A stretch of DNA of 64,000 bases, taken from NCBI RefSeq assembly GCF_017876405.1, contig NZ_JAGINW010000001.1:10801203-10865202 (forward strand), read 5' to 3'. Both the position numbers and the translations under genes were made by a program. Positions 36,454-45,781 of this stretch are shown one piece after another (within the stretch, counting starts at the first letter, position 1; each line of letters begins with the position of its first letter). The stretch is from Kibdelosporangium banguiense (lineage in GTDB: Bacteria > Actinomycetota > Actinomycetes > Mycobacteriales > Pseudonocardiaceae). The notes under the pieces are model-generated. The model was not told the DNA's origin and ran no database searches. It was given only the letters and a program-made list of their open reading frames with translations.

Positions 36454-36601
36454 AATGAAGTGTCAAGGGAACCAGGCGTCGAGGCCGGCTGATGCCCAAC
36501 CTCCCCATTGCGGTGGGGAGGCATTCGGCAACGCAGCACGGCCTGGTCTCCCGGTGTCAGAACCCGATTCAGCACAACGCCTAATTACTGAGGAGGACGC
36601 C

Positions 36602-37672
36602 ATGTTGAAACTCCGTACTGGCACGGCCGCGCTGGCCCTCGCAGCGCTGGCCGTGACCGTCGTGGCCACCACGCCGGCCTCGGCCGCTCCGGCGAAAGCC
36701 GCTCCGGCGCAATGCGAGGAGGTTAGGCTCCCGGTGTCGATGACGACGGGTGAACCGGCCAACCAGCGCCTCACTGGCACCTTGTGCGTACCGTCCCGCA
36801 AGCCCGTGACCACCGTGCAGGTCCTGGTTCCTGGCGGCACCTACGATCAGAGGTACTGGTCGATGGCTCCCGCGCCGGGTGTGCCTTCCTATGTCGAGTC
36901 CATGACCCGAGCCGGGATTGCGACCCTGGCGATCGACCGGCTGGGCACCGGGCGAAGCTCGCAGCCGCCGAGTGCCGAGTTCCGTCCCGACACCCACACC
37001 GAGAGCGTCCACCAGGTGCTCCAAAAACTGCGTGCCGGCCAGATCGACGACCGCCGCTTCAAGCGAGTCGTCCTCGTCGGCCACTCGTTCGGTTCGGCTA
37101 TTGCCACCGACATCGCCGTCAAGTACCCGCGCGACATCGATGGCGTCGTGCTCACGGGAATCGCGACCAAGCAGAACGAAGCGGCAATGCGCGCGCAGGA
37201 GCGCGACATGCACCGCGCCAATCAGGATCCGCGCTTCGCGCACCTCGGGCTGGACGACGGCTACATCACCACCAAGCCCGGCACCCGCGCCGACTGGTTC
37301 TACTACCGGCCCACGATGCTTCCGGCCACCGTCGCCCTGGACGAAACAGCGGCACAGCCGGACGTCATGACGCTGGGCAGTGCGCCATCCACGTCCGAGA
37401 CATCTCAGGCGTCCGATATCTACCGACACATCAAGGACCCGGTCTTGATCGCAGTCGGCGAGCAAGACCGGGTGGTGTGCGGCGGCACCGGCTCCGACTG
37501 CTCCAGCTCCGCCGCCCTGCAGGCTCAGGAAGCTCCCCAGTTCCCGCCGTCCGCACGCATGCGGGCCGTGGTGATCCCCGCGGCCGGGCACTCCATCAAC
37601 CAGCAGCTGACCGCTCCTGTCCTCTTCTCGGCGGTCCAGGCCTGGTCAGCTCGATACGTCGGGCCCCGCTGA
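36602..37672 (+). CDS. Secreted alpha/beta hydrolase
   Basis: 356 residues from ATG 36602 (GAGGAGGACGCC upstream). Sec signal peptide: LKLRTGTAALALAALAVTVV ending near ASA-A (residue 28). Hydrolase domain: QVLVPGGTYDQRYW (oxyanion region), LVGHSFGSAIA (nucleophile elbow, about residue 162), acid near VGEQDRVV, His in PAAGHSINQQL (about 333). Two Cys near 295-300 (VVCGGTGSDCSSS) may pair. Extracellular esterase or similar; substrate unknown. An operator-like pair lies 150-200 bases upstream. Confidence 0.88.
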   Translation: MLKLRTGTAALALAALAVTVVATTPASAAPAKAAPAQCEEVRLPVSMTTGEPANQRLTGTLCVPSRKPVTTVQVLVPGGTYDQRYWSMAPAPGVPSYVESMTRAGIATLAIDRLGTGRSSQPPSAEFRPDTHTESVHQVLQKLRAGQIDDRRFKRVVLVGHSFGSAIATDIAVKYPRDIDGVVLTGIATKQNEAAMRAQERDMHRANQDPRFAHLGLDDGYITTKPGTRADWFYYRPTMLPATVALDETAAQPDVMTLGSAPSTSETSQASDIYRHIKDPVLIAVGEQDRVVCGGTGSDCSSSAALQAQEAPQFPPSARMRAVVIPAAGHSINQQLTAPVLFSAVQAWSARYVGPR

Positions 37673-37790
37673 CCTGACCTGTCCGGGAACAGCTTCGGCG
37701 ACCTCGTGGTGGTGCATGCCCGTGACGTGCGGCGTCAACGCCTTGACGCGGCGTTCGCGACGCGCATGTAAGACCCGACCCGATCCCGGG

Positions 37791-37803
37791 TGAGTATCAC
37801 TCA
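37791..37803. promoter_or_regulatory. Short palindrome before the MDR reductase
   Basis: TGAGTATCACTCA: arms TGAGT and ACTCA round three bases, ending 14 bases before the ATG at 37818. This close to the start it could be an operator overlapping the transcript start. Confidence 0.4.
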
Positions 37804-37817
37804 GAACGGACAAACGT

Positions 37818-38807
37818 ATGGATGACGCGACAACTGGTTCCAGTACGCCGATGATGACCGCCGTGCAGCAGGAGGTGCTGGGGTCGGTCGACGTCCTGCA
37901 TCAGGTTCAGGTGCCCCGTCCGGTTCCTGGGCCTGGCGAGGTTCTCATCGCCGTTCACGCTGCCGGGATCAACCCCACAGACTGGGGACATCGCTACGGG
38001 AACATGTTCCTCAACCACATGCCCCGAATCCTCGGGTGGGACGTCTCCGGTGTGATCGAGGAAGTCGGGCTCGGGGTCGCGGTCCACGAACCTGGCGATG
38101 AGGTGTTCGGGATGCTGCCGTATCCGAAGGGTGTGGGGTCGCACGCGGAGTACGTGGTCGGGCCGGCCAGAGCGTTCGTGGCGAAACCGCCGGGGATCGA
38201 TCACGTCCAGGCGGGCGCTCTGCCTCTGGTGGCACTGACGGCGTTCCAGGCGCTCGTCGACACGGCGAAGATCCAGCCGGGGCAGCGTGTACTGATTCAC
38301 GCCGCGGCGGGCGGTGTCGGCCATGTCGCCGTCCAGATCGCGAAGGCTCGCGGCGCGTACGTGATCGGAACCGCCAGCGCCGGTAAGCATGACCTGCTCC
38401 GCACCCTCGGGGCAGATGAGCTGATCGATTACCACGAGACCGACTTCACCACCGTAGTAGCGCCCGTTGATGTCGTCCTGGACACCCTCTCGGGCGAGGT
38501 CACGCGACGATCGCTGTCCATCATCAAGCCCGGCGGAACACTCATCTCCCTGTTGGGCGGAGCCAGCGAGGAAGACCTCGAGTACGCGAGGCAACACCAG
38601 GTGTCCGTGAAGACGGTGCTGGTGGAAGCCGATCACGCATCCATGCTCGCCATCTCATGCATGGTGCAGGACGGGCAGCTCCAGTCCGTCATCGCGGCAA
38701 CCTTCCCGCTGCGTGACGCTGCCCAAGCACACCTGCTCGGCGAAGAAGGCCGGACCACCGGAAAGATCGTCCTGACCATGAAGGAGGACTCCGCTCCATC
38801 GCATTGA
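37818..38807 (+). CDS. Zinc-independent NADP-dependent oxidoreductase (MDR/quinone oxidoreductase-like)
   Basis: 329 residues. GroES-like N-terminal domain (GEVLIAVHAAGINPTDWGHR, RILGWDVSGVIEEVG) and Rossmann cofactor domain (VLIHAAAGGVGHVAVQIAKA, AAxGGVG at about 164). The Cys/His zinc ligands of alcohol dehydrogenases are absent, so this is the quinone-oxidoreductase/enoyl-reductase-like branch using NADPH. Ends GRTTGKIVLTM, as the family does. Single gene. It fits the local theme of reductases for small carbonyl or quinone compounds. Confidence 0.9.
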   Translation: MDDATTGSSTPMMTAVQQEVLGSVDVLHQVQVPRPVPGPGEVLIAVHAAGINPTDWGHRYGNMFLNHMPRILGWDVSGVIEEVGLGVAVHEPGDEVFGMLPYPKGVGSHAEYVVGPARAFVAKPPGIDHVQAGALPLVALTAFQALVDTAKIQPGQRVLIHAAAGGVGHVAVQIAKARGAYVIGTASAGKHDLLRTLGADELIDYHETDFTTVVAPVDVVLDTLSGEVTRRSLSIIKPGGTLISLLGGASEEDLEYARQHQVSVKTVLVEADHASMLAISCMVQDGQLQSVIAATFPLRDAAQAHLLGEEGRTTGKIVLTMKEDSAPSH

Positions 38808-39170
38808 CGCGCCCGGCTTGTTCAATAGATTCGGAAGTGCGTCGCCATCGGCGCCGAGCGGCGGAGCCGGGAGCGCCTGCTTCCCGCGGCTCCTGCCATC
38901 GGAACGACCCTTACGTGTGGGGCGCCTGTTGCCGGTCCGGATTTGAGACCTGAAAGTGCCGCAAACCTACCGTGCGCCGCCAATCTTGATGAACAGGACG
39001 TGCTAGAAGGAAGCCGAAAATTAAACGCCGTATAGTAACTGTGCGCCGTTAATGGCCGGTTTGCGTGGGTTTGGTCCATATCTGGCCCTGTCGATGCGGC
39101 ACGGCTGTACGGCTTCGTCCGGCATGACAGTGGACTATCCCGCCCCAGAGTGAAGAAAGATGGAGACTTG
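38808..39170. promoter_or_regulatory. Gene-free stretch with an ACGCCGTATAGT operator-like site
   Basis: The 363 bases before the RibD-like pseudogene hold no gene. At 39025-39036 lies ACGCCGTATAGT, followed at 39041-39054 by GTGCGCCGTTAATG, a partial direct repeat. Same motif as at 36441 and 40974. The TATAGT part could also be a -10 element, so a repressor bound here would overlap the promoter of the downstream gene. Confidence 0.55.
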
Positions 39171-39879
39171 ATGAGGCCCTACGTGACCTGCCACATGTTG
39201 AGTTCTGTGGATGGACGAGTGGACGTCGGTCGCTATAGCCGCCATCACGAAGGCTGGGATTTCGAGCGCTCGAACGCCGTCTACGGCGAGCTGGCGGCAC
39301 TGCTCGGTGGCGAAGCTGCCGCCATCGGTAGCACGACGGCGATCGAGCTGCTCGGAGGCGCCGAATTCACCCACACAGGCCCCATTACCAGCACTACCGA
39401 AACACACCATGCTCCCCGCAAAGCCGAGCAGCTGATGGTCGTCTTCGATTCCGCGGGCCGCACCCAATACCCAACGACCGAGGCCACCGGCATGGACTTC
39501 CTCGCTGTGGTGGGGCCTCATGTCTCCGAGCGCTACCTGGAGCATCTGCGCGACGCTGGCGTGTCCTGCGTGTTCGCCGGACAGGACGGTCGCGATATCG
39601 CCGCAGCCTTGCAGACGCTGTCCGAGGACTTCGGCGTCACCCGCCTCACCCTGATGGGCGGCTCGACCATCAACGGCGTCTTCCTGCGAGACGGCTTGCT
39701 CGACGAGCTCAGCATCTTGCTCTACCCGGGTGGACGGACCAGCGAACGTGCCGGCAATCATCGATGCTCCCGGTGACGCGGATTCCCGCCCGGCAGAGAA
39801 CCAGACGCTGGAACTGATAACGGCTGAGCCTCGCGAGGGCGGCCTTGTCTGACTGCGGTACCGAGTTCACCAGCACTGA
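39171..39879 (+). pseudogene. RibD C-terminal/dihydrofolate-reductase-like reductase, frameshifted
   Basis: ATG 39171 (GGAGACTTG upstream) opens RPYVTCHMLSSVDGRVD, the NADPH-binding start of RibD-C/DHFR-like reductases, with SAGRTQYP, SCVFAGQDGRDIAAALQTL and LTLMGGSTINGVFLRDGLLD following. After LLYP near 39730 the frame changes (VDGPANVPAIIDAPGDADSR, ELITAEPREGGLV) and a TGA at 39850 replaces the Trp expected before LRYRV. So one frame change plus one nonsense codon within the last 50 residues. The catalytic core is intact to residue 185, so a shortened protein could be made, but the C-terminal strand is lost. Confidence 0.75.
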
Positions 39880-40208
39880 AACAGCGCCACGGAGCACTCC
39901 GACAATCTGCACGATTGCTCCGCCGGGCGATCACGAGGACGCTCAGAGGATACGGAAGTGAGGGCGGACCGCGATGTCCGCTCCCACTTCTGCTGTCTCC
40001 CGCTCGCCCGGGCCGCCCCCAGCCTTTTCCTTGCCGCGGTGGGGATGGGGAGCAACGCGCCGGGCAACTGCGTGCGTTTATGCCGGTGATCGGCGCTTGC
40101 GAGCAGTCATACGTGTGACACATTGTCCTGCTCCGGGGCGGGGCGAATGCCGCACAGGAGCGCAGGACGGGCCGAGCGGCGAGGGGCGCCTGGCTCGAGC
40201 GCGGGCTG
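39880..40208. other. Gene-free stretch
   Basis: 329 bases between the RibD-like pseudogene and the TetR stop. No supported gene, repeat or RNA signal seen. Confidence 0.5.
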
Positions 40209-40925
40209 TCAGCCCGGTGCAGGAAGACCCAACGACCTGACGAGCTGGATGAGTTCTTCCCGGAAGAGCTTGTCCATGGTCTTCGTGCCGCCGCGCAGGT
40301 GTCCGTGGATCTCGAGAATCACCAAGCCGTGCAGGTGGCCCCAGATGCGCAGCGCGAGCGCGACCGCGGCTGGCGGCAGGCCGGGAAGGTGGGGGCGGAC
40401 TTCGTCCAGGAGGGCGGGGTCGAAGTCGGACCATTGGAAGTCGCTGTCGGCGTAGAGGTGTTCGGCGTTCGGCCAGGCGGCAGCGGCCAGTTCGGTCAAG
40501 CTCTTGCAGAACCGCAGTTCGGCCTCGGGGGCGGCACCGCCCGCCGGGGGAACGTAGCCGGGAACGGCGTCGCCATAGACGAGCCGGAAGCCTTCGATGT
40601 TGGCGAACACCCAACTGCGGTAGGCATGGCCCCACGCCTGGATACGCCGACCAGGGTCCGTGACGGGGACAGACGCGACAGCCGCTTCGACTGCGTCGGC
40701 CAGTGAGGTGTAGACGTCGTTGACCAGGGTCGTGACCAGGTCGTCTCGGGTGGCGAAATAGCCGTAGATGGCGTTGGGCGTCATGCCCATCTGCCGAGCG
40801 ATGGCGCGCAGCGTGATCGCCCCAGGGCCGCCTGAGGCCATCAGCTGCAGCGCCACCTGCTTGATCTCGGCTGTCGTCTCCAAACGCAGCCGTTCTCGTC
40901 GCGTGATGGTCCCAGTCTCTGCCAT
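40209..40925 (-). CDS. TetR-family regulator of module 2 (intact)
   Basis: 238 residues. Helix-turn-helix in the first 60 residues (TTAEIKQVALQLMASGGPGA, ITLRAIARQMGMTPNAIYGY, FATRDDLV), then a TetR_C_33-like ligand domain with YLYADS-type HLYADSDFQWSDFDPALLDE. It is the intact counterpart of the frameshifted TetR at 19678. Divergent from NmrA-SDR module 2, with ACGCCGTATAGT between. Since module 1 has lost its own TetR, this protein is the best candidate for controlling both modules and the sites at 36401 and 39025. Confidence 0.9.
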   Translation of the reverse strand: MAETGTITRRERLRLETTAEIKQVALQLMASGGPGAITLRAIARQMGMTPNAIYGYFATRDDLVTTLVNDVYTSLADAVEAAVASVPVTDPGRRIQAWGHAYRSWVFANIEGFRLVYGDAVPGYVPPAGGAAPEAELRFCKSLTELAAAAWPNAEHLYADSDFQWSDFDPALLDEVRPHLPGLPPAAVALALRIWGHLHGLVILEIHGHLRGGTKTMDKLFREELIQLVRSLGLPAPG

Positions 40926-40973
40926 ACCCCCACTCTACACCGTTATCCAACCTATTTGCCGATACTTAACTTC

Positions 40974-41000
40974 ACGCCGTATAGTCTTAATATGCCGTCC
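40974..41000. promoter_or_regulatory. Operator-like site of module 2
   Basis: ACGCCGTATAGT (40974-40985) followed by ATGCCGTCC (40992-41000), a partial direct repeat, in the 124-base gap between the divergent TetR and NmrA-like genes. Counterpart of the palindrome cluster at 19602-19642. Confidence 0.6.
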
Positions 41001-41049
41001 AGTGAACGGTCATGACCAGCACGTTTGTATCCCGTCAGTGAGGAGAGTT

Positions 41050-41889
41050 GTGTCCACGCCATCCACCCAACCCCGTCCTTTCGCCCTCGTAATCGGTGGC
41101 ACTGGCAAGACCGGCCGCCGGGTCGTCGAACGGCTCACAGCTCTCGGCCACCCCGTACGCATCGGCGCCCTCGACAGCGAACCTGCCTTCTTGTGGGAGG
41201 ACGCTCGCACCTGGCAGGCCGTCCTCGACGGCGTCGACCGGGTCTACATCACCCACCCCAACATCACGCTGCCCGGCGCCGCCCAGCAGGTCGAAGCCTT
41301 CTCCCAGGCGGCAGTGGCCGCCGGTGTGCAGCGGCTGGTCCTGCTCTCCGGCCGCGGCGATGCGCTCGCCGCGGCCTTGGAGGAGGGCGTGAAGAACTCC
41401 GGCGCCGACTGGACGATCGTCCGGCCGAGCTGGTTCAGCCAGAACTTCAGCGAGGGCTTCTTCCTCCAGGCCGTGCCGGCCGGCGAGATCGCCCTCCCCC
41501 TGCCTGAGGCCCGCGAGGCGTTCATCGACGTCGACGACATCGCCGACGTCGTGGTCGCCGCCCTCACCGACGACCGGCTCACCGGCCGCATCTACGAGCT
41601 GTCCGGCCCCCGTCTGCTCAGCTTCACCGACGTAGCTGAGGAACTGTCCAAGGCCACCAGCCGCGAGATCACCTACACCCCGCTCACCGTCGAGCAATTC
41701 CCTGTGACGCTGCGCGAAAGCGGCTTCCCGGACGACTTCGCCGACGCGTTCGCGCACGGCTTCACCGACAGCATGGACGGCCACAACGCCCACCTCGTCC
41801 ACGGCGTCGAAGAAGCCCTCGGCCGCAAACCCAAGGACTTCTCCGACTACGCACGACAGGCCGCCGCCACCGGCGTCTGGAACAGGTAA
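41050..41889 (+). CDS. NmrA-like NAD(P)-binding protein, module copy 2
   Basis: 279 residues from GTG 41050 with GAGGAGAG upstream, the same arrangement as copy 1. GGTGKTGRRVVERL, VYITHPNI, RLVLLSGRGDALAA, WTIVRPSWFSQNFSEGFFLQ, FIDVDDIADVVVAALTDDR, GRKPKDFSDYARQAAATGVW. Very close to the protein at 18740 throughout. Followed on the same strand by the SDR pseudogene. The frame is open back to 40768, but the region upstream of 41050 is the operator and the TetR gene. Confidence 0.88.
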   Translation: MSTPSTQPRPFALVIGGTGKTGRRVVERLTALGHPVRIGALDSEPAFLWEDARTWQAVLDGVDRVYITHPNITLPGAAQQVEAFSQAAVAAGVQRLVLLSGRGDALAAALEEGVKNSGADWTIVRPSWFSQNFSEGFFLQAVPAGEIALPLPEAREAFIDVDDIADVVVAALTDDRLTGRIYELSGPRLLSFTDVAEELSKATSREITYTPLTVEQFPVTLRESGFPDDFADAFAHGFTDSMDGHNAHLVHGVEEALGRKPKDFSDYARQAAATGVWNR

Positions 41890-42065
41890 CCGTTCCTGAC
41901 CACCAGCGTGTCGGGCAACAGCCAGGGAGGTGCCTAACCCGTACGGGCACCGTCTGGCCGATGACGCTCGAAGCAGGGCCCGGCAAGGCGGCGCTTCTGC
42001 TGACTTACCTCCACGAACCAGTTGATTCAACTCGATGAATCGACGACCAACAGAAAGGGATAACC

Positions 42066-42808
42066 ATGTCTGGCCTGCAGGACAAAGTAGTGATAGTGAC
42101 GGGCGGCGCCCGCGGAATCGGAGCAGCCACAGCCGCCCGCATGGCCCGCGACGGAGCACAGGTCGTGGTCACCGACCTGCTCGACGAGCAGGGCACCAAG
42201 ACCGCCGCCGACATCGACGGCCTGTTCCTCCACCACGACGTCACCAGCGAAGACGACTGGAAGAGCGTGGTGGACGCGACCGTCGAACGCTACGGCCGGG
42301 TGGACGGCCTGGTCAACAACGCCGGCATCGCCACCGGAGCACCGGGAACACCGATCGAGAACGAGACACTGGAATCCTTCGAAAGGTCGCTCAAGGTCAA
42401 CCTGAGCGGTGTCTTCCTCGGCCTGAAGACGGTCATCGAACCGATGAAGGCCACCGGCGGCGGCTCGATCGTCAACGTCGCCTCCGTCCCCGGCCTGTCC
42501 GGGTTTCCCGGTGTCTCCGGATACGGGGCATCCAAGTGGGGCGTGCGCGGCCTCACCAAGATCGCCGCCACGGAGTTCGGGCCCCACAAGGTCCGGGTCA
42601 ACGCGGTCAACCCCGGCGCGACCCTCACCCCCATGAACGAGTGCCACGTCCAGCCCGGCGAAGGCAACTTCCCCCGGCCCCGCTAGGCAGGATCGGCGTC
42701 CCGGAGGAGATCGCCGAAGCGGTGTCCTTCCTGATCTCCGATGCGGCCTCGTACACGACCGGCGCGGAGATCACGGTCGACGGCGGCTGGACAGCCGGCC
42801 TCCGCTGA
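42066..42808 (+). pseudogene. Short-chain dehydrogenase, module copy 2, one frameshift
   Basis: ATG 42066: SGLQDKVVIVTGGARGIGAA, NNAGIATGAPGTP, SGYGASKWGVRGLTKIAATE, nearly the same as the SDR at 17915. After GEGNFP the run of five C at about 42669 is one short; the frame hits TAG at 42684, while the next frame continues APLGRIGVPEEIAEAVSFLI, AASYTTGAEITVDGGWTAGL to a stop at 42808. The active-site Ser, Tyr and Lys lie before the break, but the C-terminal strand and lid are lost. A one-base homopolymer deletion is also a typical sequencing error. Confidence 0.85.
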
Positions 42809-42810
42809 CA

Positions 42811-42977
42811 CAGCATCCCGACGTCCGGGTGCTGCAGACTTGCCTCTCTGACCGCCTGCGCGCCCGTCATCGTCGCCACGACCTCGATACCCCGGCGGCG
42901 TCCAGAATGAGACGAAACCCCGAGAGCACCAGTTCGTCGTCGACGACGACGAACACGCGAACTATGCGTCCAGTCTC
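42811..42977 (-). pseudogene. Response-regulator receiver-domain fragment
   Basis: The minus strand reads RVFVVVDDELVLSGFRLILD then, after a frame change, IEVVATMTGAQAVREASLQH and PDV. This is the start of a NarL-type receiver domain (acidic pair VDDE); the phospho-acceptor Asp and all downstream parts are missing, cut off by the SDR 3' end. Confidence 0.5.
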
Positions 42978-43181
42978 GGCGAGATCAGGCCCGCCATGCC
43001 ATCCGGGGTGGGCGAGCCGCCCGCCCCGGATGGCTGGAGATCTCCCTGGCCGGTCACGACTTGCCTTCTGGCGCCCACCTGGCGATCAGATCTCCGTCGT
43101 TGACCAGCTCGTGCCCGGCGGCGAGGATCAGCTTGCCGCACAGCGCGTTGACCAATAGTTCGCGCAGGCCCTCGCGTCGCG

Positions 43182-44735
43182 TCAGGTCTCGTGATCGCCG
43201 AAGCGTTGTGCCACGACCCAGGCGGCCACTTGAGCCCGATTACTGAAACCCAGCTTGGTCAGGATGCGCTCGACATGGCCTTCCGCGGTGCGCTGGGCGA
43301 TGACCAGCGTGGTGGCGATGTCCTTGTTGGTCAGCCCCTGTGCGATCAGGCCGGCGACCTGTCGTTCGCGGCGGGTCAGCGGCATGGCGGCGGCCGGGGA
43401 CGGTGGTGCGGGCTGGCGCTCGCTCGCCGGCGAGCCCGGTGGCCGCCCCGAGCGAGGTCAGCATGTTCATCTGCACGTCCAGGTCGGGCTCCGGCTGTGT
43501 GGACAGGATCGTGCGGGCCCGTTCCAGGGTTTCGATCGCGCGGGGCAGGTCGTTGGCAAGCAGCGCACTAATGCCCCGAAGGTAGGCGGAGTAGCCGATC
43601 TCGGTGCTGTCATCCAGGTACAGGGCGAGATCCTCGCCCTGGTCCAGCAGCCGCGCCCCGGTATCGGCGTCCCTTTGCGCGAGCGCCAACTGGCTGTTGA
43701 CCAGCAGTGCTCGGGCGTGCAGCGCGCTGGCACCCGTGGCCTGGGCGAGTGCCCGGTCGAGCCACCGCCGGCCCTCGCCGAACAGGCCCCGGGTCCACCA
43801 GTAGTGCAGGGGCAGGGTCGCCACGATACGCAGCGCGTCCTCGGCCTCGCCGGACTCGGCCAGGCAGTACTCCACGGCGGCGCGCAGGTTGGGGTGCTCA
43901 CGGCCGAGCCGGGCCAGCCAGTAGGCCTGCCGGTCACTGACCCACTCGCCACGGGCGCGGGTCACCAGTTGCTGGTGCCAGTCGCGGTGCCGCTGCCGCA
44001 GCAGCGATTGCTCCCCGTCCTCGATGAGTTTTTCCTGGCCGTAGCCGCAGATGGTCTCCAACATCCGGTACCGGGCCGACCCATCGCCCTGGTCGGCCCG
44101 GATCAGGATCGACTTTTCGAGCAAGCCGGTCACCAGGTCGAGCATGTCCGTATCGGGCAGCCGGTCGTCGGCGCAGACGCCCTCGACGGCGTCCAGCTCG
44201 AACCCGCCCACGAACACCGACAACCGCGCCCACAACACCCGCTCCGGCTTGGCACACAGCTCGAACGACCAATCCACACACGCCCGCAGCGTCCGCTGCC
44301 GCCGTGGCGCGTCGCGCCGGGCCCGGCTCAGCAGCGAGAACCGATCGGCCACGGCGATGTAATTGTCGGCGGTAAGACCGAAACCGGGCACCGCCACCTC
44401 GGCGCGAGCCAGAAACAGCGCCACCGACTCACACCGGCTCACCTCGACGAGGCTGGACAGGTGGCGTGGGTTCGGGGCCGGTAACGGCGGCACGAGATAG
44501 ACCGTCTCCCCTCTGATGGTCAGTGGTTCACGGCTGGTCAGGAGCACCCTCAGTCGTGGGCATGTGCGCAGCAGCGCGGCGGTCAGGATCGCGCACGCCG
44601 GCAACAGATGCTCGCAGTTGTCCAGGATGAGCATCAGCCGCCGACCAGCCAGCTGCTCGGCCAGCGTCCGCAGCGACGCCCCGCCGCCGTGGTCCCGCAA
44701 TCCGAGCGCGGCCGCGACCAGATCGACACGACCCG
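43182..44735 (-). pseudogene. ATP-binding LuxR-family regulator, truncated and frameshifted
   Basis: The minus-strand frame 44700-43400 gives LILDNCEHLLPACAILTAAL (Walker B region), LRVLLTSREPLTIRGETVYL, ERVLWARLSVFVGGFELDAV, YRMLETICGYGQEKLIEDGE and TPR-like helices. After a frame change near 43400 comes the intact helix-turn-helix, PLTRRERQVAGLIAQGLTNK, AEGHVERILTKLGF. The N-terminus with Walker A is gone (a transposase scrap begins at about 44740), and the block expected between ADR and the TLRA.VDWSF part is shortened. A separate short product from ATG 43385 carrying only the DNA-binding domain is conceivable. Confidence 0.75.
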
Positions 44736-44744
44736 ACGCCGACA

Positions 44745-44787
44745 GCGTCTCGGCGGACTACTCAACGAATACCGACCCGCCGCATGA
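44745..44787 (+). pseudogene. Integrase-core transposase C-terminal scrap
   Basis: RLGGLLNEYRPAA and a stop, the conserved C-terminus of the local integrase-core transposase family. It marks the site where the LuxR regulator lost its 5' part. Confidence 0.5.
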
Positions 44788-44871
44788 AAACCCAGGCCAG
44801 AACCGGTAACCAAGTTTCCGACCAGGACGGGCCAAACCCTTCGGGAGTAGTAGAAGACGGTTTCGCGAGTT

Positions 44872-45741
44872 TCAGTCGTGGGTGTCGGCGTGGGTGTGCT
44901 CGGCGGTCCAACTGGCGAGTAGCCGTAGGGCGTCGGCGGTGGGGGAGCCGGGTTCCGCGCCGTAGACGACGAGGCTTTGTCCGGGGTCTGCCGGGAGTTC
45001 GAGAACTTCGTAGGTGAGAGTGAGGTCGCCGACCACAGGGTGGTGGAGGCGTTTGTAGCCGGTGTCGTGGTAGCGGACGTCGTGGGCCCGCCACAGGGTG
45101 CGGAATTCCTTGCTGTCCCGGTTGAGGTCGTCGATGAGGTGGGATACCCGCTCATCGTGGGGGTTGCGTCCCTGATGCGCGCGCAGGCTCGCCACCGCGT
45201 CGGCGGCGTTGTCTTCCCATTCCGGGAAGAACTCCCGCGCACGGGGGTTCAGGAACAGGAACCGGGCGGTGTTGGGCGTCGCGGTTTCCTCGCCGTCGTA
45301 GAGGGGCGAGTATGTCGCCCGACCGAGCGCGTTCGCAGCGAGCACGTCACCGGTTTGGGTGGTGACGAACGCAGGCGCGTCCACGATCGCGTCGATGACG
45401 CGCCGTACGGCAGGGCGGGCGACGTACGGGGTCGATCGGGTGCCGCCGGGCCGGATGGTCGCGGTCACGCCGGCAAGGTGGAACAGGTGATCACGCTCGG
45501 CAGGGGTGAATTGCAACGCACGGGCGACCGCGTTCAACACACCTTCGGAGACCGCGCCAATAATGCCGCGTTCGAGTTTGATGTAGTAGTCGACGCTGAC
45601 CCCGGCCAGCATCGCCACTTCCTCCCGCCGCAGCCCCGCAACACGCCGGTTGCCGCCCCAGGCAGGCAGCTTCGCCTGCTCCGGCGTGATCCTGGCACGC
45701 CGGCCAATCAGGAACTCCCGCAAGTTCCCTCGGTTGTCCAT
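44872..45741 (-). CDS. Helix-turn-helix regulator with MmyB-like ligand domain
   Basis: 289 residues from ATG 45741. N-terminal XRE helix-turn-helix (NLREFLIGRRARITPEQA, GLRREEVAMLAGVSVDYYIK, LERG) and the MmyB-like PAS-related C-terminal domain (AERDHLFHLAGV, DVLAANALGRATYSPLY, ARFLFLNPRAREFFPEW, LPADPGQSLVVYGAEPGS), which binds small hydrophobic ligands in this family. Such regulators usually control a neighbouring oxidoreductase; here the aldo/keto reductase lies 40 bases upstream on the same strand and is the probable target. Confidence 0.9.
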   Translation of the reverse strand: MDNRGNLREFLIGRRARITPEQAKLPAWGGNRRVAGLRREEVAMLAGVSVDYYIKLERGIIGAVSEGVLNAVARALQFTPAERDHLFHLAGVTATIRPGGTRSTPYVARPAVRRVIDAIVDAPAFVTTQTGDVLAANALGRATYSPLYDGEETATPNTARFLFLNPRAREFFPEWEDNAADAVASLRAHQGRNPHDERVSHLIDDLNRDSKEFRTLWRAHDVRYHDTGYKRLHHPVVGDLTLTYEVLELPADPGQSLVVYGAEPGSPTADALRLLASWTAEHTHADTHD

Positions 45742-45781
45742 AGCTGGCAATCTACGTCCGCTCCCAACAGCCCGCCCGAGA

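Noticed and set aside
39025..39036. ACGCCGTATAGT read only as a -10 promoter element
   Set aside because: TATAGT alone could be a -10 box, but the conserved ACGCCG part and the full palindrome at 19602 (TACAGT there) fit an operator better; overlap with a promoter is still possible.
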